NCBI GenBank assembly: GCA_963803335.1
Contig: CAWDME010000012.1
Location: forward strand, 62,001-126,000
Direction of reading: 5' to 3'
DNA: 64,000 bases
Source of the DNA: DASSUW01 sp963803335
GTDB lineage: Bacteria > Actinomycetota > Thermoleophilia > Solirubrobacterales > Solirubrobacteraceae
Shown: positions 8,383 to 14,897 of the stretch, one piece after another
Layout: each line of letters opens with the position of its first letter
Numbering within the stretch: the first letter of the stretch is position 1
Position numbers and translations under genes: made by a program
The notes under the pieces: model-generated
What the model saw: the letters and a program-made list of their open reading frames with translations, nothing else
Told to the model about the DNA's origin: nothing
The model's database searches: none

Positions 8383-8641
8383 GCGTCCGCGTCCTGATCG
8401 TCGACGACAACGAGCTCGTTCGCGACGGGCTGCGCATGGTCCTGGATCCCGCGCCCGGGTTCGAGGTGGTCGGCGAGGCCGCGGACGGCGCCGCCGGCGT
8501 GGCCGAGGCGACGCGCCTGCGGCCCGACGTGGTGCTGATGCCGAGATCGGAGCCGGCGCCGGCGAGCGAGTGGCGCAGCTACTGGCGAAGCTCGGCGTGC
8601 GCGACCGCGTGCACGCCGTGCTCGCGGCCCGCCGGGCCTAG
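8379..8641 (+). pseudogene. NarL-type response regulator with its middle deleted
   Basis: The start is intact: VRVLIVDDNELVRDGLRMVL, then GEAADGAAGVAEATRLRP and DVVLM. It breaks just before the phosphoacceptor aspartate. The sequence then continues, in another frame, as RVAQLLAKLGVRDRVHAVLA, which is the recognition-helix end of a LuxR-type DNA-binding domain. Most of the receiver and the linker are gone. Like the kinase before it, it keeps both ends and lost the centre out of frame. Its stop TAG overlaps the stop of the convergent Ig-repeat gene. Confidence 0.7.
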
Positions 8642-10683
8642 AAGTCCTTGTCGAGCGTGGCGCCCGACTCGCTGACCTGCGTAGTCAGCGCCGGGATCCC
8701 GAGGAGGTCGGTCGCCGCCGCGGACGGCCGCCAGGTCATGCGCCCGGCCGCGGCGGTCTTAAGCTTGCCGGAGATGCGGCTGCCGAGCGTGACCGTGACG
8801 ACGGCGCCCGTCTGCTTGACCGTGGCGTTGAACACCGTGTTCCTGGAGACGAAGTCGGCGCCGAGGCTGAGGTCGGTCGCGCTGTTGACGAGGTTCAGCC
8901 GCGTGCCGCCCGTGGTGACGAAGTCGAGCGTGTCGACGGTCCCGGCCTGGGTGACATTGACGCGCATCGCGGTCGAGGTGCCGGTCCAGCCGGCCATGAT
9001 CGACGCGGGTGCGATCTGCTCGCTGAACGTGAGCGTCATCGTGTCGTTCTGCTCGAGCCGCCCGGAGGTCGAGCCGCCGTTGGTGGTCTGGACGTCGGTC
9101 CCGTACGGCGCCCGGTCGACCGCGCGGCTCGCGACGACCGCCGACGTGGTGGTGCGGCCGGCGTTGTCGGTCGCGCGGGCCCGAAGGTCGTAGCTACCCA
9201 CGGCGACCGCCGTCGTGTCGAGCGCGCACGAGTAGCTCGCCGTGGTGTCGGTGCAGATCGTCGTCCAGGTGTTGGCGCCCGCCAGGCTGCGCTCGATCAC
9301 GACCGAGGCGATGCCGCCGCCGTCGCTCGCGTTGGCGCTCAGCGTGACGGTGCCGAACAGCGGGGTGCCGGGGTCGGTGAGCGTGACCGTCGGGGCGACG
9401 TTGTCGACGCGGATCGAGGTGCGGACGGTCGAGGCGAGCGTGTTGCCGGCCAGGTCGGCAGCGACGGCGCGCAGGTCGTAGACGCCGTCGGCGACGCTCG
9501 CGGTTGCCCACGTGCAGCCGTACGACGCGCTGGCGTCGCTGCAGGCATCGGTCCAGGTGCTGCCGCCGGACAGGCGGTACTGGACGGTCCAGGTCGCGAT
9601 GCCCGAGGCGGCGTCGGCGGCCGTGCCGGTCAGCGACACGTTGCCCGACAGCGAGGTGCCCGGGCTGTTGAGCGTCGCGGTGGTCGGCGCGGTGTTGTCG
9701 ATCCGCACGCTGACGATCGCGGTCGTGGTGCTGAAGCCGGCGGCGTCGACGACGATCGCGCGCCCCTCGTACATGCCGTCGGGATACGGGGTCGTGTCGA
9801 TGCCCGTGCACCCCCACGGGGCGCCCGTGTCGGTGCAGACGTCGGTCCAGGTTGACGCGCCCTGCTGGCGGAACTGGCCGGTGACCGAGGCGACGCCGCT
9901 GCCGGTGCCGTCGGCGGCGTTGATCGCCACGTCGACCGTGCCGCGCAGCGGGGTGAGCGCCGGGACCGACCCGGTCGGGGCGGTGTTGTCGACCACGCGG
10001 CTGAGCGTCGAGTCGGCGACGTTGCCGGCGGCGTCGGTGGCCCGCGCACGCAACTCGTAGCTGCCGTCGGTGAGCAGCGCGCTGTTGAGCGCGCACGAAC
10101 GCGGCGAGGTCGAGCCGGAGCAGGCCGTGGTCCACGTCCCGCCTGCGGGGCGGTAGTCGATCTGGAGGCCGGCCAGGCCGCTGCCGGCGTCGGACGCGGT
10201 GGCGGACAGCGTCTTGATGCCGGTCAGGTAGGCGCCGGGGTCGGCCAGCGAGACCGTGGGGACCGTGTTGTCGATCCGGCGCGCGGCGATCGTGGCGGAG
10301 GTCTTCTGGTAGCCGGCCTGGTCGGTGGCGATCGCGCGCACGTCGCGCAGGCCGTCGGCGACCGCCGTGGTGTCGAGGCTGCAGGAGAACGGCGCGCTCG
10401 ACGCGACGCACGCGTCGGCCCAGGTGCCGGTGCCGGCCGGAGCGGTCTGGTAGCGCACGCTGGCGATGCCGCGCTCGGAGGCCGCGGTGGCGGCGAGCGC
10501 GACCGTGCCGCGCAGGTTGGCGCCCGGGTCGGTCACGGTGACGGAGACCGTGTTGAAGTCGGCGGCCGTGGCGAACGCGTTGCCCGGCGTGGCCGACGCG
10601 CCCGTGAAGTCGGCGCCGGAGGCGGAGATGCCGAACCCGGCGACGAGCAGGACGAGCGCGAGCAGGGCGAGCGAGCGCCTCAT
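8638..10683 (-). CDS. secreted surface protein with five Ig-like CX8C repeats and a TasA-like start
   Basis: This 681-residue protein has a signal sequence (residues 1-22) followed by SGADFTGASATPGNAFA. That is the same processing region as in the TasA-like protein encoded two genes upstream. Five repeats of about 95 residues follow (about 46-530), each opening with a DPG-type loop and carrying one cysteine pair spaced CX8C. Each repeat ends near a D-[NTR]-x-[AV]-P-T/Y boundary. The carboxyl domain (about 535-681) is different and contains LTFSEQIAPASIMAGW. The repeats look like Ig-like domains pinned by one disulfide each. The gene overlaps the signal peptidase gene by four bases, so it is translated from the riboswitch-controlled operon. 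It probably forms extracellular fibres or adhesins. Confidence 0.85.
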   Translation of the reverse strand: MRRSLALLALVLLVAGFGISASGADFTGASATPGNAFATAADFNTVSVTVTDPGANLRGTVALAATAASERGIASVRYQTAPAGTGTWADACVASSAPFSCSLDTTAVADGLRDVRAIATDQAGYQKTSATIAARRIDNTVPTVSLADPGAYLTGIKTLSATASDAGSGLAGLQIDYRPAGGTWTTACSGSTSPRSCALNSALLTDGSYELRARATDAAGNVADSTLSRVVDNTAPTGSVPALTPLRGTVDVAINAADGTGSGVASVTGQFRQQGASTWTDVCTDTGAPWGCTGIDTTPYPDGMYEGRAIVVDAAGFSTTTAIVSVRIDNTAPTTATLNSPGTSLSGNVSLTGTAADAASGIATWTVQYRLSGGSTWTDACSDASASYGCTWATASVADGVYDLRAVAADLAGNTLASTVRTSIRVDNVAPTVTLTDPGTPLFGTVTLSANASDGGGIASVVIERSLAGANTWTTICTDTTASYSCALDTTAVAVGSYDLRARATDNAGRTTTSAVVASRAVDRAPYGTDVQTTNGGSTSGRLEQNDTMTLTFSEQIAPASIMAGWTGTSTAMRVNVTQAGTVDTLDFVTTGGTRLNLVNSATDLSLGADFVSRNTVFNATVKQTGAVVTVTLGSRISGKLKTAAAGRMTWRPSAAATDLLGIPALTTQVSESGATLDKDF

Positions 10684-11222
10684 GCCGGGCTCTCCGCGCG
10701 GCGCGCCGCCTCACCGAGCTGCCGCCACAGGGCGAACAGCGTCGAGAGGGCGATCAGCAGCGCCGGCAGCGCGATGACGGCCATCCGCACGTCACGGCGC
10801 GAGAGCGCCATCAGGACGCGGCCGACGTGCGGGATGCCGAGGCGCACGCGCGCCTGGGTCGGCTGGTCGAGGCGGAACGTCCACGGGTCAGTCGACTGGT
10901 TGGCGTCGCCCTTGGTGCGGAAGACGCGGGTGCCGGCCGTGTCGTGGTCGATCTCGTAGATGCGGTGGGTGATCAGGTGATCCGGGCCGGCGCCGGCCGG
11001 CGGCAGGTACGTGATGACGTCGCCGACGCGGAGGTCGCGCACCGGCACGACCTGGTCGAGCACGAGCGTGCCGCGGTCGTAGGTGCCGGTCATCGAGCCG
11101 GAGACGATCGCGTAGCGCTGGAACCCGAACAGCGAGGGGAGCAGCACGAGCATGGCGACGAAGACCGCGGCGAGCAGCGCCGTGCCACACGCCCAGCGTC
11201 CCGCCTGACGGATCGCCGCCAT
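10680..11222 (-). CDS. SipW-type (ER-type) signal peptidase I
   Basis: This 180-residue membrane signal peptidase has an amino-terminal helix at about 12-34 and a carboxyl-terminal helix at about 145-167. The catalytic serine is Ser43 in SGSM. The usual bacterial catalytic lysine is replaced by His86 in LITHRIYE, the mark of the archaeal/ER/SipW type. In Bacillus, SipW processes the biofilm fibre protein TasA and TapA. Here the gene sits between a TasA-like gene and a large Ig-repeat gene that share the same cleavage-region sequence. It is therefore likely dedicated to them. It overlaps the downstream gene (ATGA) and follows the upstream one by 32 bases. Confidence 0.88.
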   Translation of the reverse strand: MAAIRQAGRWACGTALLAAVFVAMLVLLPSLFGFQRYAIVSGSMTGTYDRGTLVLDQVVPVRDLRVGDVITYLPPAGAGPDHLITHRIYEIDHDTAGTRVFRTKGDANQSTDPWTFRLDQPTQARVRLGIPHVGRVLMALSRRDVRMAVIALPALLIALSTLFALWRQLGEAARRAESPA

Positions 11223-11254
11223 GCTCGTTCCCCCCTGGGTTCCCGGTTAGGTGA

Positions 11255-11839
11255 CTAGGCCGCGTTCCAGTCGAACTCGACGCTCGACGTGTCGCCCTGA
11301 TAGACGTTGCCGGCGCTCGTGTCGAGCACGACGGTGAACTCGAAGCGGTGCTTCTCGTTGGCGGCGTAGGTGCCGAGGGCCGAGACCGTGTGGCCCACGG
11401 TGCCCATCTGCGCGACCGTGCCGCTGCCGTACTTGGTGACGTCGTCGCCGTCGCCGCAGGTCGGCGGGGTGGCGCCGACGAACGTGCCGCAGTCGACGAC
11501 CGTGAGGTTCAGCTTGGAGGACAGCGGGTTGGTCGAGTCGGAGTCGACCGGCGCGGTGCGCGAGAGCGTGAAGGCGCCGCTCAGGCTGCCGCTGTTCTGG
11601 ATGTCGACGGTGCCGACGGCGCTGTTGCCGGGCCGCAGGTTCGTCGCGGAGAGCACCGCGGTGCCCTCCTTGGAGTTGAGGATCGTCATCGTGCCGGCCG
11701 CGAAGGTGTTCGACGGGTTGGCGGACGACGCGGTGAAGTCAGCGCCTGAGCCGACCACGGCCGCCGCAGCGAGCAGAAGGGTCAGCAGTGCGCCCAGCGC
11801 GAGCCGGGGATTGGCCGCGAGAAGACGAAGACGGGACAT
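11255..11839 (-). CDS. TasA/camelysin-like secreted fibre protein
   Basis: This 194-residue protein has a signal sequence (LALGALLTLLLAAAAVVGSG, about 14-32), then ADFTASSANPSNTFAAGTM and a beta-rich body. That is the arrangement of TasA/camelysin proteins. The segment RPGNSAVGTVDIQNSGSLSG is typical of the family. I chose the ATG at 11839, 50 codons inside the longest frame, for two reasons. AGGAG lies 12 bases upstream, and the region further upstream folds as a cyclic-di-GMP aptamer, so it should not be coding. It is first in an operon with a SipW-type peptidase and the Ig-repeat protein. The likely role is surface or matrix fibre formation. Confidence 0.85.
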   Translation of the reverse strand: MSRLRLLAANPRLALGALLTLLLAAAAVVGSGADFTASSANPSNTFAAGTMTILNSKEGTAVLSATNLRPGNSAVGTVDIQNSGSLSGAFTLSRTAPVDSDSTNPLSSKLNLTVVDCGTFVGATPPTCGDGDDVTKYGSGTVAQMGTVGHTVSALGTYAANEKHRFEFTVVLDTSAGNVYQGDTSSVEFDWNAA

Positions 11840-11893
11840 AGGGACGGATAGCTCCTGTGGGGGTGCCTGACGGATCGGCGCACTCGCGCCCTT

Positions 11894-11966
11894 GCCGGCA
11901 ACCGAGCTATCTCGTCGTGCGAGACCTCTGGCTTTGCGTCCCCGCCTCACGACGGGTTTGCCATTG
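11894..11966 (-). promoter_or_regulatory. cyclic-di-GMP class I (GEMM-I) riboswitch
   Basis: On the minus strand the leader reads GGCAAACC, then a six-pair hairpin CCCGTC/GGCGGG closed by a GUGA (GNRA) tetraloop, then GGACGCAAAGCC. A second hairpin follows (TCTCG/CGAGA core), and GGTTGCC re-pairs with the opening GGCAA. All the diagnostic parts of the GEMM-I aptamer are present in order. Downstream, GAGCTATC at 11847-11854 covers part of the AGGAG ribosome site. It is exactly complementary to GATAGCTC at 11904-11911 in the 3' strand of the second hairpin. That suggests translational control: ligand binding holds the aptamer and frees the ribosome site (an ON switch). The direction is inference; the aptamer itself is clear. 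Confidence 0.85.
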
Positions 11967-12024
11967 TCAGCACTCCCGGTATCGGCCATGTGTCCAGATT
12001 CCTTTAGCCGATCGACGGCATGTC

Positions 12025-12046
12025 GTGTAGTCCGATCGGACTACAC
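12025..12046. promoter_or_regulatory. 22-bp perfect palindrome, candidate operator
   Basis: GTGTAGTCCGA is followed directly by TCGGACTACAC. It lies between the divergent TasA-like operon and the LuxR-type response regulator, 45 bases before the regulator's ATG. A spacerless palindrome of this length is a good candidate site for a dimeric regulator, possibly the adjacent LuxR-type protein acting on both directions. Confidence 0.6.
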
Positions 12047-12091
12047 CGTTTAGCGGCGCCCTTCGTACCACTGAGTGCTACAAACCCCTCC

Positions 12092-12727
12092 ATGCCCGTG
12101 CGCGCCCTCATCGTCGATGACCACCCGCTGTTCCTCGAGGGGATCGGGATGCTCGTCGAGCGCCTCGAGGGCATCGAGCTCGCCGGCCGCTGCGACTCCG
12201 GCCAGGCCGGCATCGACACGCTGGCCGAGGACGCCCCCGACCTCGTGGTGCTGGACTTCCAGCTCGGCGACATCACCGGGCTCGACGTGCTCAACCGCAT
12301 CAATGAGCAGCGTCTGGACACCCGCGTGCTCTTCGTCTCCGGCCGTCTGCAGGGCGACGACGCGTACCAGCTCGTGGAGGCCGGCGCCCACGGCATCATC
12401 GAGAAGGACGCGAGCTTTGACGAGATCGCCGACGCGATCGCGCGCGTCGCCCGCGGCGAGACCGTCCTCTCGCCGCGCGTCCAGGCCGCCGTGATGGCCG
12501 GCGTGCGCGAGCGGCGCAACCGGCCCGCCATGGCCGCGCTCAGCGATCGCGAGCTGGAGATCCTCAACGGGCTGGCGCGCGGGCTCACGGCGCCGACGAT
12601 CGCCCGCGAGCTCGATCTCAGCTCGTCGACGATCAAGTCGTACCTGCAGCGCGTCTACGAGAAGCTCGGCGTCTCCGACCGCGCCGCCGCGGTCGCCGAG
12701 GGCATGCGGCGCGGCCTCATCGCCTGA
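12092..12727 (+). CDS. NarL/LuxR-type response regulator
   Basis: This 211-residue protein has a receiver domain (about 1-120) with acidic residues Asp9-Asp10 and phosphoacceptor Asp55 (LVVLDFQLGD). A LuxR-type helix-turn-helix follows at about 148-205 (LSDRELEILNGLARG, ELDLSSSTIKSYLQRVYEKL). The ATG at 12092 is used because the receiver starts there; the 24 extra upstream codons would run through the 22-bp palindrome. No kinase gene is adjacent. It is divergent from the riboswitch-controlled fibre operon and may co-regulate it. The last 11 bases overlap the tail of the convergent hydrolase remnant. Confidence 0.9.
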   Translation: MPVRALIVDDHPLFLEGIGMLVERLEGIELAGRCDSGQAGIDTLAEDAPDLVVLDFQLGDITGLDVLNRINEQRLDTRVLFVSGRLQGDDAYQLVEAGAHGIIEKDASFDEIADAIARVARGETVLSPRVQAAVMAGVRERRNRPAMAALSDRELEILNGLARGLTAPTIARELDLSSSTIKSYLQRVYEKLGVSDRAAAVAEGMRRGLIA

Positions 12728-13168
12728 GCCGGATCACCGTCACCGAGTAGGCCGGGAAGCGATAGGCGAAGCGCCGGCCGAGGCCGGACACCAGCGTCGT
12801 GGTCGGTGCCACCCGGCGCGGCTCGTCGAACGAGTTCACCGCCGTCAGCGGCGCCTTCAGCGTCGTGACCGTACCGCGCCGGCGCAGCCGCCGGTCGCCG
12901 AGGTTCACGCGCGCGCGCAGCGCGCGCGGGCGCGCGTTGACGACCTCCACGACGACGCTGTGCCGGTTGCGCATGACGACCTGGTAGAGCGGGTCGCCGA
13001 GCGGCTCTGAGACCAGCGTGGGCTCGTCGTCGGGGCCCTCGAAGCCGTACGAGGCGACGTCGCCCGCGCCCGGCGCGGTCAGCAGGCCCTGGACCTCGGT
13101 CGCGCTGAGCGCGCGGCTGTAGATCTGGAAGTCGTCGACGAGGCCGTGCAGGAGCGGGTCGGCCGGAG
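12717..13168 (-). pseudogene. C-terminal remnant of a LamG/arabinofuranosidase-like hydrolase
   Basis: The frame reads, from about 13168 downward, HGLVDDFQIYSRALSATEVQ, the closing strand of a LamG/concanavalin-like domain. After a linker comes a beta-sandwich ending in FAYRFPAYSVTVIRLRR, like the last domain of GH51-type arabinofuranosidases. There is no start or catalytic domain. The 5' side runs into the signal-peptide region of the M1 peptidase gene on the other strand. It is the surviving 3' end of a large secreted glycoside hydrolase. Confidence 0.55.
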
Positions 13169-13255
13169 AGTGATGCGCAGAACGTGGTGGGCACTCGTCG
13201 CGACGGGTGCGATGCTCGCGCTGCCGGCGGCAGCGTCGGCTGAGCGCTTACGGCG

Positions 13256-14593
13256 TTGGGCGCGCCGGGCAGCGGCGACCGGTTCTTCCCCCTCGCCGGC
13301 AACGGCGGCTACGACGTCGCGCACTACTCGCTCGCGCTGAGCTACGCGCCGGGCGGCCGCCTGAGCGGCCACGTCGCCGTCTTCGCGCGCGCGACCGAGA
13401 ACCTCTCGCGGTTCGACCTCGACCTGCGCGACTTCTACTCCGTCGCGCGCGTCAGCGTCGACGGTGAAGGGGCCGGGTTCAGCCTCCACGGCCAGGAGCT
13501 GGTGATCCGGCCGGCGGACAACCTCAAGCGCGGCGAGGCGTTCGTCGTCACGGTCGACTACGCGGGCACGCCGGAGCCGGTCGTCGACCCGGACGAGGCG
13601 ATCGAGGGCTGGGTGCCGACACCGGACGGCGCCTTCGTCGTCGGCGAGCCGCAGGGCTCACCCGGCTGGTTCCCGGTCAACGACTCGCTGCACGACAAGG
13701 CCACGTACGACTTCGCGATCACGGTCCCGGCCGGCAACGTCGTGATGGCCAACGGCGTGCTGATCGGGCGCGAGACCGCGCACGGGAAGACGACGTGGCG
13801 CTGGCGCGAGGACGAGCCGATGGTCTCCTACCTGGCCACCGCGACGAACGGGCGCTTCCGGACGCGGTTCGAGCGCACCGGCGGCCTGTGGCGCTATGAC
13901 GCCGTCGACCCGGAGGCGCGTGAGTTCGGGGACGACCCGGCGGGCGACCCCGCGCTCGGCCTCGCGCGGCTCGATCCCGAGCCCGAGATCGTGCGCTTCT
14001 TCTCGGGCCTGTACGGCGACTACGCCTTCATCAGCGTCGGCGGGATCGTCGACTGGGCGCCCGACGTCGGCTACGCGCTCGAGACGCAGACCAAGCCCAA
14101 CTACGACCGGATCCCCGATGCCGCGACCGTCGTCCACGAGCTGTCACACCAGTGGTGGGGCGACGCGGTGACGATCGCCCGCTGGCCGGACATCTGGCTC
14201 AACGAGGGCTTCGCGACCTGGTCGGAGTGGATCTACGACGAGCGCCACGGCGGCCCGCCCGCCCAGGAGCGCTTCAACGAGGGCTACGCGATCGACGAGG
14301 ACAGCGACGCTGGCCAGGATCTGTGGTTCCCCGCGCCGGCGGCGCTGCCGGGGCCGGAGGACCTTTTCGGCACCCCGGTGTACGACCGCGGCGCCATGAT
14401 GCTGCAAGCGCTGCGCGGCAAGGTCGGCGACCGCACGTTCTTCCGCATCCTGCGCACGTGGTACCGCGACAACCGCGACCGCGAGGTCACGACCGCCGAC
14501 TTCATCCGGCTCGCGGAGCGCGAGAGCGGCCGCGACCTGCGCGCGTTCTTCCGCGTGTGGCTGTTCAAGGAGGGCAAGCCGGCGCGCTGGTGA
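13256..14593 (+). CDS. M1-family zinc metallopeptidase (signal peptide frameshifted)
   Basis: This 445-residue open frame covers a small M1 peptidase, an aminopeptidase-like gluzincin. It has the zinc motif HELSHQWWGD, with the third ligand Glu in WLNEGFATW. The usual GAMEN substrate loop appears as GYALETQ. The only start in this frame is a TTG at 13256, and no export signal is present. A clear signal peptide (MRRTWWALVATGAMLALPAA, from ATG 13174) lies just upstream in another frame and would join the mature protein if one base were restored near 13232-13250. The gene is either exported with a sequencing error, or a recent frameshift has cut off its signal. The fold and active site are otherwise intact. 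Confidence 0.8.
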   Translation: MGAPGSGDRFFPLAGNGGYDVAHYSLALSYAPGGRLSGHVAVFARATENLSRFDLDLRDFYSVARVSVDGEGAGFSLHGQELVIRPADNLKRGEAFVVTVDYAGTPEPVVDPDEAIEGWVPTPDGAFVVGEPQGSPGWFPVNDSLHDKATYDFAITVPAGNVVMANGVLIGRETAHGKTTWRWREDEPMVSYLATATNGRFRTRFERTGGLWRYDAVDPEAREFGDDPAGDPALGLARLDPEPEIVRFFSGLYGDYAFISVGGIVDWAPDVGYALETQTKPNYDRIPDAATVVHELSHQWWGDAVTIARWPDIWLNEGFATWSEWIYDERHGGPPAQERFNEGYAIDEDSDAGQDLWFPAPAALPGPEDLFGTPVYDRGAMMLQALRGKVGDRTFFRILRTWYRDNRDREVTTADFIRLAERESGRDLRAFFRVWLFKEGKPARW

Positions 14594-14611
14594 GCCGGTA
14601 GCGTCCTCCCC

Positions 14612-14893
14612 ATGTCCAAGCTGTCGATCCACCACCACGAGCGTGTGGAGGGCGAGCACCCGCACCGCTGGCACGTGCACGTGCACGGCCGCGACGAGCC
14701 GATCCCGGTCGAGCTGCCGCCGGAGGAGCGCGCCAGCCTCGAGATGTCCGATGAGGAGATCCACGCCTACCTGCCGAGCGCGCTGCAGCGGCACCTCGAG
14801 GAGAACCGCGACGACCAACTCCCCGGCGAGGAGTACCACGACAATACGTGGGACGCCCCGGTGCGCCTGATGCAGACGCACTTCATGGGCTGA
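14612..14893 (+). CDS. small His-rich protein of unknown function
   Basis: This 93-residue acidic protein has a His-rich beginning (HHHERVEGEHPHRWHVHVHG) and a helical, charged second half with LPSALQRHLEEN. I do not recognise the family. The His cluster could bind metal, but no defined motif is present. It starts 18 bases after the M1 peptidase stop and ends four bases before the LAL regulator start, so it may be co-transcribed with either. Protein-like composition and neat spacing support a real gene. Confidence 0.65.
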   Translation: MSKLSIHHHERVEGEHPHRWHVHVHGRDEPIPVELPPEERASLEMSDEEIHAYLPSALQRHLEENRDDQLPGEEYHDNTWDAPVRLMQTHFMG

Positions 14894-14897
14894 CTCG

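Noticed and set aside
11840..11989. Upstream start (ATG at 11989) for the TasA-like gene
   Set aside because: The extra 50 codons coincide with the riboswitch aptamer, are not signal-peptide-like, and the inner ATG has AGGAG.
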